Shown here: positions 23,819-36,100 of the stretch, in pieces
Position numbering within the stretch: position 1 is the first letter of the stretch
Layout: every line of letters begins with the position of its first letter
Source: Raphanus sativus
Taxonomy: Eukaryota; Streptophyta; Magnoliopsida; Brassicales; Brassicaceae
Direction: 5' to 3'
Assembly: GCF_000801105.2 (NCBI RefSeq)
Contig: NC_079518.1
Location: 21,804,800-21,868,799, forward strand
Length of the DNA: 64,000 bases
Translations under genes and position numbers: made by a program
The notes under the pieces: generated by a model
Told to the model about the DNA's origin: nothing
Database searches by the model: none
Seen by the model: only the letters and a program-made list of their open reading frames with translations

Positions 23819-25478
23819 CTTTTTTTGTCAGCAGCGTTACAGACTCATATTGACTCTGTGAACCAAACCGGAGGATCCGCATCCATGTGAACGACGTAAG
23901 ACGATTGCTTTCTTGCACTGCGTGCTAGACTGTCCGCCTTCTTGTTATTCATCCTTGGTACATGGATAATCTTCGTAGTAGTAAAACTACTCCTTAGACT
24001 CCTTATTTCTTCTAAATAATTTGCAAAGGCTGTCCATTCTTTTGGTTCTGAAACCATCTTCACCAACTGCGAACAATCCATTGCAAAAGTAACATTATGC
24101 TGTTTTAAATTCCTCATACACTCCATTGACCAAATTAGGGCCTCAATCTCCACGTGTAGTGGAGATAGACTCGCCCTCGTATTTCTCGCTCCCAACAACC
24201 CCGCAAATCCTGACAGTGTACTGTACCATCCCTGACCCGAAAACTTATCCTTGTCCTTCCATGATCCATCCGAGAAACACCATCGACCTGTAATAGCTGG
24301 TACTGGTGGTACCACTAATGCAGTAGTCGATTCTACTCTATGAACGCTGGACGTTTGCGCTTCTGCCCAGAGTCGTGCCTCAGTTTCGGCTATCTTAAGA
24401 GTATCATGTGGATCAATATCCAAATTACTGAAAACCTTATTATTTCGTGCCTTCCAAATATACCATAATATCCATGCAAAGTGATGGTCATCAATTACTG
24501 GTGGAACCCGCCAGACTAAATAATCCATATTCGCGAATAATGAATTGCTGGGAAAATTCTGTGGGTTCGATGGGATCCTCGAGAGGGCCCAAATTTGTGC
24601 TGCTGGTGGGCATTCAAAAAAGACATGATTGATTGTCTCTTCATGGTCACCACATCTAGTACAAATAGTATCTCCTTTTATTCCTCTTGCCTTCAGGTTA
24701 TTCATTACCGCTAGACATCCAAACAACATTTGCCATAGAAAGTGTCTCATTTTGGGTGGGTATTTTATTTTCCAACAGAAAGTCTTCAAAGGGGTGATAG
24801 ATGGTCCAAGCTGGGGTAAAACTTGTTCCCTATCTGGGTACACTCTTTCAATCTGATAACCCGTTTTAACTGTGTATTTCCCATTATTTGTAAAATGCCA
24901 GCGATCTGCTTAATGGGATACTTTGAATAATGCCCACATCCTCAGGGTCAACCAAACTCTCAAGTGCTTGAATATTCTATGTTCTCGAATTTTCATTGAT
25001 GAGTGAATTAACCATAAGATCCGGGTAAAGATTGTGATTATTTTTATTTGCTGGTCTCGGGCGGATGGATGGGAGTCAAGGATCATTCCATACTGAGATG
25101 GTTTATCCTGATCCCACCCTTTTGATTAGTCTTTTGCTAACCAGAGATCTAGCAGAAACAATACTTCTCCATTCATAAGACGACGAGTACGATCGTACGG
25201 GTTCCAAAGGTGATGCGTTCCTAAAATATCGTCCTTTAAAAACCCGGGAGAATAGAGACTGAGGTTTCTCAATTAATCTCCAAAATTGCTTTCCTAGCAT
25301 AGCTATATTAAAGTCTGTAAAGTCTTTAAAACCCAAACCTCCCTCTTCCTTAGGTAAACAAACTTTGTCCCATGATTGCCAGTGCATACCTCGAGTTGAT
25401 CCCCCTGGACTCCACCAGAACTTTGACACTGCACTCGTGAGCTTTTTTACGACCGTTTTAGGTATACGAAAGCTGGCC
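23819..25478 (-). mobile_element. 5'-truncated LINE insertion with 12-bp target duplication
   Basis: The minus-strand insertion starts inside the reverse transcriptase C-terminal region (MASFRIPKTVV, then GLGFKDFTDFNIAMLGKQFW). It continues through zf-RVT (CTRCGDHEETINHVFFECPP) and an RNase H-like domain (FSDGSWK, HVEIEALIWSM, FAMDCSQLVKM), and ends with GCTGCTGAC followed by a short A-run. The flanks carry the direct repeat ATAATTTGATGT at 23807-23818 and 25479-25490. This is the hallmark of target-primed reverse transcription with 5' truncation. Stop codons near 25103 and about 24990 and a frameshift near 24880 interrupt the reading frame, but the last 332 codons are still open. Confidence 0.88.
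23845..24843 (-). pseudogene. LINE ORF2 C-terminal part: zf-RVT and RNase H-like domains
   Basis: This open stretch of 332 codons is the 3' part of a LINE polyprotein. Residues about 20-90 form the reverse-transcriptase-associated zinc-binding domain (WKIKYPPKMRHFLWQ, then C-x2-C and H-x4-C). Residues about 185-315 form an RNase H-like fold with the acidic residues of SDGSW, EIEALIW and MDCSQL and a final NKKADSLAR. It lacks the upstream endonuclease and reverse transcriptase domains, so it is a remnant and not a host gene. Confidence 0.85.
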
Positions 25479-25480
25479 AT
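25103..25480 (-). pseudogene. LINE reverse transcriptase C-terminal fragment
   Basis: A 125-codon piece with motifs typical of the end of the plant LINE reverse transcriptase (SKFWWSPGG, MHWQSWDKVCLPKEEGGLGF, RYFRNASPLE). It is closed by an in-frame TAA inside the conserved downstream region. The ATG at its start lies at the junction with the target duplication, so it is a by-product of 5' truncation. Confidence 0.82.
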
Positions 25481-25490
25481 AATTTGATGT

Positions 25491-26075
25491 TTATAATAAA
25501 CATACTACTAATATTCATGTTTTAAATGATTGTAACTAATGAGAAATATAATATTTGCGAAGAATCCTCTCATAAAAGTTTTGAGAATGATATATTAAAG
25601 TTTCTGATATATTAAAGTTTCTTAATATAGTATCTTTTTGTATTTGACAAAAAGTATATTTTGTATAAGTTGTTTAGTTACAGAAGTTTTATATAAAAAT
25701 ATGATGCAGAAATATGTGTTAGAATTTGTAAGATTAGATGTTTGAAATTATTTTTATCAAACTTCTTCATAAAATCTCATAATCTTGAATTTACCTTACA
25801 TTCCAAAAAACTTTTTAAGAGAAATTGTTAGTGCATAGCTTCTTTGTAGACTTCTTTATGAAATCTCTTACATCTAAACTGGAAAATTAGTTAATTGAAC
25901 GATATAACTATAATTTTTATTAAACATATAGTCAACTAATAAAAAGCTTAATCTATACAAAATTTCACACTTATATATCAATTTATAACTTTTTAAGTAT
26001 TCAAAATTCCAAAATCTAACTATAAAAATACCAAATTAATTGAACTTATGTTACCAAATCTTAACTAATAGAAAC

Positions 26076-26115
<40 letters not shown>

Positions 26116-27648
26116 TTCATTCACAGGGGCGGACCCAGAAAATAAATTAATATGGGGCACAATATATAATTTATTTTGTATTAAATATAATTTAATAAAT
26201 CAAATTAAACTATATTTTTAAAAATACAAAATTAATGACAAAAATACATTAGTCATTAATTCTTCTCAAATTGAATAAATATAAAAGGGATAATTTGACA
26301 ATTTTAAATATTCATTTTCAATAATATAATAAAAACTATATATGAACGTAGTAATTTTCATTACAAAAAATTATTTCTTTTAGTTTTCGTTTTTGCCTTA
26401 ACTATCCAAAATACTTAAGTAAAAATAATTGTCAAAGTTAAATATTAATAAATTATGAGTTTTTTTTATTTTGAAAAAATAATAATATTAAAAAGTGATT
26501 GAAATACTATAACTTGTGTACCATTTCTCAAAATAAAATTCAATAACTTTAACATTTGGGTTTATGAATTATTGTTTAGAATTTAATATTTAAGGGATAC
26601 ATTTAGATTTGGGCAATTCTCTCAAATAGCTAATTTTAAGTTTTTGTCACAAAAATAGTTCTCAGAAAATAAAATGACTAAAATAATCTTTTTTGTTTTG
26701 AAATTTTTTAATATTTATTTTTTGTTTTCTTAAATTTGAAACTTCATCCCTAAAACGCATTCATTAACTCTAAACCCTAAGTCTAGATTATTTAATCCAA
26801 AGTATATAAATACACTTTTTACCCTTTAATAAAAAAATTTGGTCATTTTTATCTTTGAGAACTATTTTTGTGAAAATAAATTAAAAAGAACTATCTAAGA
26901 GAATTTCTCTAATTTAAGAGAGTTAGTCTAGTCAATTTTCTTCACAAATTTAAAATATTTATGAAAATTAATCATTTTTAATTATAAATTTGAAAAGTGA
27001 CATCAAATTTGTGGTAAAATTATTTTTTTTTCTATTAAAAAAAATAGTTATTAAAAATAGTTTTGGTCGCAAAATCAAAAGAAAATATTTGATGAAAAAT
27101 TGGTGAAGAGTTTGAAGAAAAATTAAAACCACAGAAAAGAAAAAAATGAATGCAACACCTAGATTCGAACCTGAGCTCCGTGGGGCACCTTCTAGCCTGC
27201 ATGACCAACTAAGCTACATAGTCTGCTTTCTATAGCAAGGTGGGTACAATTATCTACCTTAGTATGTGGCACGTGCCACAAGTACTTAGTACGTGTTCAT
27301 CTATGTACAAAGATGTTTAGTTCTATTAAATTTATATTTATATGAATAATTAATTTACCTTTTATATTTTTTTGATTTTTCTGTATATTAATAAAATTTT
27401 CTAAATCTAATTTTACCTAAAAATATGGTAACAAGAAAGTCAAAATCAAATTGTCATCTTCTCTATTAAAACCTATAACTACGTGTGTAGAATAATCATA
27501 TGAACTGTATTTAATTAAATTTAAACATGTTTAGTTGGTCATAAGGGTTTGTACATACAATGGAAATAATGGCTTTGCCATTACAAACCAGGGCATTCTC
27601 TCCTTCAAGAAGTGGAAAGAAAATTCTCCAATTTTCAGTACCATCATC
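25491..27648. other. AT-rich stretch with a (TA)n run and a lone hAT-like terminus
   Basis: A (TA)n microsatellite lies at about 26079-26107. CAGGGGCGGACCCAGAAA at 26124 looks like the terminus of a common plant hAT-type non-autonomous element, but I found no matching right end. No gene is recognised. Confidence 0.4.
27150..27230 (-). other. tRNA-like A/B-box pair (possible SINE fragment)
   Basis: On the minus strand TAGCTTAGTTGG matches the pol III A box, and GGTTCGAATCT, about 33 bp further on, matches the B box. The intervening and flanking bases do not fold into a full tRNA cloverleaf that I can recognise. It may be a SINE head, or part of the hAT-like element whose terminus lies at 26124. 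Confidence 0.35.
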
Positions 27649-29438
27649 CAGTGCCGTCCCTAATTATTTAGTGGCCTAAAACAGTTTTAAAATAGATGCC
27701 TTAATATTTGGTCAATTTAATATTTTTTATCAATACCATTAAAACAGGATCATTCCTAAATTATATCTTTAATGAATGTTTTAAGTTTTCCAAAAATACC
27801 TTTATTTTTACAAAGGATTAATAAAATTCATTAATGGCATTTGAGTCTTTTAGTTTTGGGCCTGCAAAAATATATTTTACTGGATCAACAAATAATGGGC
27901 TTACACATATTTATAAAATATGTTACTTTTATTTAATATAAATATTTTATGTTCAAATATTAGACATATATATTCTGAAACTAAATGAATAAAAAAACAT
28001 AATGACACTATAATGTTATTTTCTTAAATCTATGTATCATAAATTTAATTTTAAATCTAAAATAAAAAATAGAAAAATACAAACTTATAATAGGTCATTA
28101 ATAACAAAAATAAACTAATATTGTCATATTAATAAGTTTTTATATTATCTTTTTTATTTGGATGACATAATAAAAATATCATCAAAGTTTAAAGACCACA
28201 AATTTATGTATTATTAAAAAGTATATGATTAATTTAATAAAAAAAATACTATAAGATATTTTATGTTTTATTTGATCATTGGTATTAGATCACAGGTTAA
28301 TAATGAATTTTTGGGTTTTACCGGGTTTTATCGGATTTTTAATTAACGATTTTTTCATTAAATCCGAACTAGATTATATACATGGTATGGGTCTTCCAGT
28401 TCAACAGATCTAGGTCGAATATGAAAACACTTCTTAAAACTCAATATTATTTTCAAAAAAAACATTTAAATTATATGTTCTTTAATAAAAAATTATAAAT
28501 TCATTCGAATCACTCTTGACCAAATATTTGTTTTATTTATTTTTATTTTGAAGAGAAAAAACAAATAATAAAAATATAAAAATTCAATTGTTATGATTTG
28601 AAACAAAATAATAGTAATTTGTAAATTAATTTTCGGTTAATAAGTGAAAACAACCTGCGCTTTTTAGCAATATTTTATATAATTATAAATCTTTAAAATT
28701 ATATAATAGCCCAAGTAAGAATTTCGGATAAAACATTGTTTAACTTATTACAAACACAAAACGGTTGTATGACGCATTTTAAATTTCTCCATACTGTACA
28801 CACTATTACAAACCTGCATAATTGAAATTTGATCATGTTACGGTTTATATAATTAAAACGAATAATAGTTAATCTTTATACTGAAAAAACAACAAAAAAA
28901 CTCCGCCCTTTCAAGGGCGGGTCAAAATCTAGTTTACTTTTATTCTAATCAAAGATTATATTTTTTTCTGTAGGTTTTCAGTTACATGATAATGATAGGA
29001 AAAAAAGAAACCACAAACCCATATATATACATGTAACTATAATAATATGTTTAACATATAAATAAAAGTATGGTGTCAAAAAGAGATAAATATAAGTATA
29101 TTTAATTAATTAAGTTAGATGAAAATGCTTCATATAAAGCAAAAAAAATTAAATATAGTTCTAGCACACAAAGATATGAAAAGATTAAAAATAAATAAAT
29201 TTCCACAAAGCAGTACCAGAAACATTAATACAAAAATAAAAACAGATTTGTTCAACACCTAAAAGAAAACAAAAAAAATCCCAGAAATGTAATTATTTAT
29301 GTGTTTTAGACATTGATCTATTACCAATCATATTGAATTAATTGCGATAATCAAAACTATAGTGTGACCTAAAAAAATAAACATTTAGATGTGGCCTAAA
29401 ACTACTGTTTCACCTGCCTTATGGTCGGGACGGGCCTG
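27649..29438. mobile_element. hAT-like non-autonomous element, split by a Helitron
   Basis: The left terminus reads CAGTGCCGTCCC, then a GTGGCCTAAAAC block. The inverted right terminus reads CAGGCCCGTCCC, then TTTTAGGCCAC. The flanks carry CATCATC on both sides (27642-27648 and 29441-29447), nearly the expected 8-bp duplication but offset by up to two bases at the right edge. Removing the nested Helitron at 27730-28932 leaves an element of about 590 bp without coding capacity. Confidence 0.6.
27730..28932 (+). mobile_element. Non-autonomous Helitron C, nested in the hAT-like element
   Basis: The 5' end TCAATACCATTAAAACAG is preceded by A at 27729. The 3' end is the hairpin CCGCCCTTTCAAGGGCGG, then GTCAAAAT and CTAG, followed by T at 28933. 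Length about 1.2 kb, non-coding. The 3' hairpin is the same type as those ending at 34000 and 41442. Confidence 0.7.
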
Positions 29439-29584
29439 CGCATCATCATAACATGACTTCTACTTTATCACTTCTTCTGTGAATACAAACTATCAGAATA
29501 TACCTTTGATCTTTTTTGGATCAAACCACTTTTATCTTCTTCATTTATACAAATAATATATACAAGTGACAATCTATAAGTTAG

Positions 29585-30024
29585 GAGTCAACTTTTCCCG
29601 TACCCCTATTTTCCTACACAATCTCCTATGGGTTCCCTTAGTCTTCTATACCTCTTTTTCATAATTTTATTTTTGATCAAAACACAAAATCCCTAATCAA
29701 AGCTTCCCCTTTTTCAAAACTATACCCTAACCCCCTATGGATTAGTGAACCCATGGATAAGTATTTAACTTCTATACCTTTCAAATTTGAAAAAAATATA
29801 TTTTAAAATCGTTTTTAATCATATTTTGATGATTTTCGTGAAACTATGAAAAACAGTTTTATTGATTTTTGAAATATTTGTATCAAATTCTATAAATCAA
29901 ACAAAAAATATTCACGTTTCCGATTTAATTTTATGATTTTTCGTTAGACACATAAAATTAAAAGAAGAAAACTGTCTAATAGAGATTGAGGAGTGAGAAA
30001 TAGGGGCATGAGAGGAATTGCCTC
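29585..30024. mobile_element. Mutator-type MITE with 9-bp target duplication
   Basis: The left TIR reads GAGTCAACTTTTCCCGTACC, then CCTATTT. The inverted right TIR reads GAGGCAATTCCTCTCATGCC, then CCTATTT. The direct repeat ATAAGTTAG flanks it exactly at 29576-29584 and 30025-30033. A 9-bp duplication is the signature of Mutator-like elements. The 440-bp element is non-coding and AT-rich inside. Confidence 0.85.
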
Positions 30025-30399
30025 ATAAGTTAGTAACCTGAACCGGTTACGTATAAATCAAAATTTACATTTTATACAATTTAAATTTGCATTTACCAAT
30101 ACCAAATATATAATATACAAAACGTAAATTTTATGTCTAGACCGAACCAATATAAGATATATTTCATTTAACTAACCATTCAAATTATTATTTGTGGATT
30201 TACCAAAATATGGTATATGAAGAGAATATTCTAAAAGCAAAATTAATCATATTATCCTATTTGATTCCAATTCGATTTTGATGTATAGAAACCTAAACAT
30301 ATTCAAATACTTATATAGTTAATTATATTATGACACATATAAAATATATATTAATAATCATAAAAAACAGAATATCAATTTCTAAAAGAAATAGTAAAA

Positions 30400-30436
30400 A
30401 GTTAACATCCGCACGGCCGTGTGGGTCAAGCTCTAA
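30400..30436 (+). mobile_element. Helitron 3' terminus without assigned 5' end
   Basis: The hairpin CCGCACGGCCGTGTGGG is followed by TCAAGCT and CTAA, then T. This is the 3' layout of a Helitron with the CTAA variant of CTRR. I could not find a convincing partner 5' end upstream, so the element may be truncated. Confidence 0.5.
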
Positions 30437-31077
30437 TATGATATTAAGAAAACATACAAAAAATGTATTTTTATCTTCTTAGACATTATTTGTGATATGA
30501 TTTGATACATGTCATCACCACATTCAATTTCAAAAAAAAAATAACATGACATGATACAATAGTGACATGACTTATGGTTAAATGTGACATAAATAATTAT
30601 ATTTAATGCTTATTTATATTTTTGGTAAACTATAGAATATGGTAATAAATTATACACTATCATTAAATTAAACTTATTAAAATATGACATTAAATACTAT
30701 AACAATAAAAATATAATAATATTTGTAAATTTTTGAAATAATATATTTCTATATTTTAAATAATTATACAATTTACTAGGTGTCTTCCTCCACCATGTGC
30801 AGTAAATTTTTTTTAAAATATGTTTTAACAGATAAATATAAATTATATTTAATTTTTTTATTAATATTGTAAATTTTACTTTTCTTATCAATATTTTAGT
30901 ATAAATTTGATTTAACTAAACATAAAAATAAAGATAAAAACAATTTTGTTTATTTTAAATTATACTTAAGAATATGCATGTATATATTTAAAATTCTAAT
31001 ATTAGATAGATTTTTTATCTATTTATTTTAATTAAATATATTAAATAAATATGTAAAAGTTGCATAATTTTCAAAAA

Positions 31078-31130
31078 TCAATACTATTAAAGTTGAAGTA
31101 TGACCAATTGATAAAAGTCATGTCCAATTA
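31078..31130 (+). mobile_element. Helitron 5' terminus without assigned 3' end
   Basis: TCAATACTATTAAAGTTGAA, then GTATGACCAATTGATAA, preceded by A. This closely matches the 5' start of the elements at 32597 and 37484. No partner 3' hairpin with CTAG was found before the next element, so it is probably a truncated copy. Confidence 0.5.
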
Positions 31131-32596
31131 AAAATATAGTGCATCTGAATAATTATATAGATATATTATGTAACTTCTATAATAAAACAGTTTTTTAACT
31201 TCCACATTTGTCCAAAACTATCAGATCCTTACGTAATACCTAGCGTAATACACGGGTATAGATATTAGGTGAATATTTTTTTTTATTTTTCTGATCCATC
31301 AAGATAAATTCAGTTCCAATAAATATTCTTACTAATAAAATAATTGTATAACTACTTCTAAAATACACGTACATTTTATAAAGTCACCCATTAATTTCAA
31401 AATATTAGTGATTGACTACTTTCCATATTACAAACTGTCAACTACCTTAGGAAGTCTAATAGATAAAAGTTATATCATTAATAGGAATGAACTATGGTTT
31501 AATTAATGTTATTTTAATAAATATTATTTTCACTATACAAATTAATAGGAATGAACTAAGGTTTAATTAATGTTTTTTAAACACGGTCTAGACGTTGAAT
31601 TTGATTACTTTTCGGTGATTGAGTTATTAGATTGACCATGATTAACCATGTAAGTAATTTAATTTAAAGGACGAATATATTTGTTTGACTCTATAGAATA
31701 ATATAATACAATTTAGATTCTGACCCACTTTTCAAGAGGAGATACACTTTTTGTTTTACATATTTTTAGAAATTTATTTTTTATATTTGTATATTTTGAT
31801 TCATATTTATGTTTTTCTTTGTAATTATATTTGTGTAAAATATTTTCCTTAAATGATTAGTAAAATTTTTTAATTTTATTAAAATAGGTGGACTAAACCC
31901 ATATCAATAGGTCATTTTCTAATTTAATAAAATAGATTATAAATATATCAATACTAAGAAAGTAATGTTTAAAAGTTTAGTAATTTTTTAAATTTATATT
32001 ATCTATATTTCATTTCACATAAAAAGTTAGAGTTGTGATATATAATAAAAATAAAATAATATTAAACTTTTCTAAGAAAAAAAGACGCTTTTTGATTATA
32101 AAAGAATATTGATTGATGTAAAGAATAAGCTTGCTTAATAATTAATAATTACACAATAATTTGGCATAATAATTGAATTAAATTTATAAAACAGTTTTTA
32201 AAAATTAAGTGTATTAAATGAAATTAATATAGTTACAATATATATTAACATAATATATTAAAAATTAATTTTTCATATTTATAAAAGATTTTGTTCGGTC
32301 TTCGGGGCGGTTTGGGGCGGGTTGAATTTGATATTGGTTTTCAGATATAACACTTTAAGAACTATTTAAATTTAAATAACATGTCTAATAGAGTATGAGA
32401 CTTTGATTTTTATGTCGATTATGAATCGTTTTTTGTATGAATATTTTTAATTAATTATGTTAGGTAATTATTAAGAAAATATAAAATGTTGAATAAATTA
32501 GGAATAAAGTTTTAAAATAATTTTTGAAATACATATAGCACAAGTGTATAGTTATACAATTCGAGACATTTAATATTTTTTAAAAAACATATTAAA
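31131..32596. other. AT-rich, probably Helitron-derived sequence
   Basis: No gene seen. A local duplication of AATAGGAATGAACTA followed by GGTTTAATTAATGTT occurs around 31480 and 31550. Confidence 0.4.
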
Positions 32597-34000
32597 TCTA
32601 TTCTATTAATTCTCATGTATGACCAATTGATAGCAGTTTGGTCCATAAATTATTTTTTAAAAAAACTAACTATTTTGTAACTGTTTATATTAAATGACTA
32701 ACCACGTTTGTTGTCTACAATATCAGTTATATTTCTTCATCAACAACAAAGTTCAATTCATTGATTTAGCTTTTAGACCTGATCAAAAACGCGTCCATGG
32801 TGATGGATTATCTGGTGATTATACATTCTATGGTGGTTTACTGTATTGATTTGTCATAATCGGACAAGAAATCAGAAAATTTAAAGTAACTGACTTTTTG
32901 GGTATTGACGAAAAAACTGACTTTTTGAATTTTGAAAAGTTTAAATCAGATGTTTTGCAATGGATTACAAGTTTAAGGTATAAAAAACAAGCAAAATGTA
33001 AAAATTGATCAGTTAGGAAAATACGGTGGCCATTGAAATGTTGCAGAGAAATCTAAAATATTTTTGGGGAAGATGGAAACAATTACAAGAGTGCCACTCA
33101 AAAAAAGAAAAGAAACAATACACACTCCATAATTTTATCTGTCGAATAAAAATGTGTAAAATGGACCAAGCTTCTAGCAGGCCACAACAATATATATTAA
33201 TAAACCTCTTTCTTAACTTAATATATAACTACATTTATCTGAAACTTAAAAATAATATCGTAATAAATTTTAAATGTTTCTGAATATATATTCTATTCAA
33301 ACAGAAATATATATTAAACCCCCCGATGGAAATATATTTCTTAAGTTTATTTACCATGAAATAATATAAATTATTTTTTCGTACCAACCAATTATGCAGG
33401 TTTTTTGTGGATTTTCTTTTATTATGTTTTACAACATATTTAAATAACATGGATCATCATAAAATTATAATAAATCATCGATAACAAAAATACACTAAAC
33501 TAAATCAAAACAATTAGTTTCGTTAATAGATCCATAAACCACAAAATTATATCATATTTTTTTTACTATAAAAATTAAAAATCTAGCTTTCTAATTAGAA
33601 TACAAAACAATTCTAATAATATAGCTAAAAATAAATAAAAAATATCAAAATTTATATATTGATTCAACTAATGGTTCAACTGGTTGTCAAATTCTAGGTT
33701 TTAGCGGGTTTTCATGGGGTTTACCGGATTATTAGTTATTGACTTTTCTGAAAACTCAAACCGGAACACCGGTTTACCAGTTCAACCGCGGGTCTGGATC
33801 GAGTTTCAAAACACTGGATATAAATCTATAGTTATGTAACATCATAAGTTCAATTCATTTATCAAAATATCTTACTAATAATTTTTTTTTAAATGCATAC
33901 ACAAATATAATTATAAAAAACACAAATATAAAATTGAATTTTAAAAAATAACTAAAAACAAAAAATATACCCGCCCTTCAAAGGGCGGGTCAAAATCTAG
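32597..34000 (+). mobile_element. Non-autonomous Helitron D
   Basis: The 5' end TCTATTCTATTAATTCTC is preceded by A. The 3' end is hairpin CCCGCCCTTCAAAGGGCGGG, then TCAAAAT and CTAG, followed by T at 34001. Length 1,404 bp. The interior has no open frame of note and includes a GGTTTACCAGTTCAACC-type low-complexity patch near 33665-33820. Confidence 0.8.
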
Positions 34001-34689
34001 TATAAATTAAACAATACTTATAAAATTTGTAGATATATATAAGAAACTAATGATTTACGATTTAATTTTATAATTTTGTAAAAAATTGTATACATTTTTT
34101 TGAAAATTTTATAATTTTAAAATAAATAATTAAATGATATTTCGAAATTTAGATGCCCAAAGCTGAATATATTTATTTTAATGGTGATTTATGTGTTATT
34201 ACCATATTCTAAAAATAATTCCAAAATATAAATCAACAATAAATGTAATATATGAATTGTTATCATATTTTAAAAAGTTTACCAAATATATAAATTAACA
34301 TTAAATGTAATTGTCCATGTCATATTAATCTATAAACCATGTCATCAATTTTAGTAGCCATGTCATATTATTTTTCTGAAAGTGATTATAGAAATGACAT
34401 GTGGCAAAATCACTTCTCAAATATAGTCTAGGGGATTACTAAAAAGATTTTCAAAATCTTTTAAAAATTTTAATGAATTTTTATAATTTTAAATCCTAAT
34501 ATTATTAATTTATTTTATATATTTAAAAATTTCTATAAATATGATTTAGTTTTACTTTTTGATAATTATAAAAATTTTATATCAGCTTTTTATTAATTTT
34601 ATACAAGTTGACTTATATATTTTATCCAAAATAAATAGATAAAAGTATATGTAAAATTATAATTTTAAATATACATATATACATTGCAT
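34001..34689. other. AT-rich spacer
   Basis: No gene. ATGTCATATTA-type and ATGACATGTGGC motifs around 34310-34400 resemble motifs at 30490-30600, suggesting a shared old repeat. Confidence 0.4.
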
Positions 34690-35762
34690 ATATCTAGTGA
34701 GAGTGGATTTTTTTCTCGCCACCTTATCCCCTCGAAGGCGACTTTCAGGCTCTGTATTGCTCCGGCTCCGGCGAGCGCGTGAGCGCAACCGTTGCCGGAA
34801 GCGTCCGTTCTTCTTTCCTCTAGCTTCCCTTTTGCTTCTTCACGGCCACTCGCTTCCTTCCCGACATATCGCAGACTCTGGTATAGAGGGTCTAACTGGT
34901 GGAGACTCTGTTTTCGAAGGGCTCATCACCGGTTACGTCTCAGCTGCGTCTGGAGCCTCGAGGTTTGCGAAGAAGTGGTTCAAGGAGGAGTCGGTTTTTT
35001 GAGATGGGTATAGATCGATTTTCAGATCTCAGATCTACCATTCCTTTTCGCTGTTGGCCTGAAGTGACCAATAGTTTGGTTAGGAAATGGAACCTTATTT
35101 AGTGAATGTTGTAGTTGTTTGTCCTATGGTTCCGCTCAATTAAAGGTTTCTATGTCTCTATGCTTGGAGTTTGAAATTTGATTTAGCAGTCTTTATTCTA
35201 GAGGTATTGGTTACAATGATCGCTTGCCGTCCGTTTTTTCGTCCATGTATGTTTCCGGAGAGTTTTGGTTGGTAAGGCTTCGTGTTGGTGTGGTGGGGCT
35301 TCTATGTTGGAGTAAGTGGATGTTTAATTGCGTCATATCCTTATACGAAGGGTGGATCGAGTAGTGGTCCCTCTTGCGGGTTATGAAGTCCCATGTTCTT
35401 GGTTCTTGGACGTTATCGTTTGGCTCGCATATGCAGCATCGATAAGTCATGGTGTGGGTGTTAGAGGAAGCGGTTACCTTGTGGCAAGCTATGTGCAGCA
35501 GCGGTAAACTCCGATCAGTGACCTGTGTTTATTTCTCCAGTCTGCTGAGTTGATTTGGTTCAAGCTCTTGTGTGGTAGTTCATTGTATTTCTGGATTTTG
35601 TTGCGGTTTTGATCTTATGCTTTGTATCTATAAGTCATCCCATTGTGGATTTTAGCTGCCTGTTGTTTAGGTTCTTGTTTCTGGGGATGTCTTGTTATCC
35701 GCCAATTTGTGTAAGAATATGTATTTTTCTTGGAATGAAATTTTATCAGACGGGAAAAAATA
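34690..35762 (+). mobile_element. Retroposon-like block with poly(A), possibly a LINE-derived non-autonomous element
   Basis: A GC-rich 5' part (CTCCGGCTCCGGCGAGCGCG) is followed by a GT-rich non-coding body. The block ends GGAATGAAATTTTATCAGAC, GGG and an A-run at about 35756-35761. This is the layout of a LINE 5' leader joined to a LINE 3' UTR with poly(A). The short open frames inside show no domain that I recognise. A TACATATCT-like motif lies on both sides of the block, but I could not define an exact target duplication. Confidence 0.4.
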
Positions 35763-36100
35763 CATATCTATTCTTAATATACTTTTAAAAAAAAATCTTA
35801 TTTTGTTTTAGTTTTATGATCAATTAAAATATTAATAAAAATAATAAAATCTAAAATAAAATTATTATTTTAAATTTAAAATTTTTATTAGTGCACATCG
35901 TGCATGGTTAAGAAAATTGTAAAACATTTAAGATTGGATCAGTGTTCTAAATAAAATTGAATGGATCAAATGGGATACAAATATTTTGTTTAATTTCTTA
36001 CAAGACACAGCTTTACGTTAACACATGGGACTGCAAAGAGATACACAGTAAGACTAAAGATAATGATCCAATCTATGGCTGCTAAGATTAGAGACTGTGA
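35763..36100. other. Spacer downstream of the USP-like pseudogene
   Basis: AT-rich, with no gene seen. It probably contains the former 3' UTR of the minus-strand USP-like gene. Confidence 0.4.

Noticed and set aside
27457..28932. Alternative 5' end at 27457 for Helitron C
   Set aside because: TCTTCTCTATTAAAACC resembles a 5' end, but it lies outside the hAT-like element that would then be only partly overlapped. The start at 27730 gives consistent nesting.
31200..31275. Helitron 3' end at CTAGCGTAATACACGGGT
   Set aside because: CTAG is present but not followed by T in the right orientation, and no hairpin lies at the correct distance.
35211..35450. Short minus-strand open frame in the retroposon-like block
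   Set aside because: No domain or homology recognised, and chance frames are expected in this less AT-rich block.
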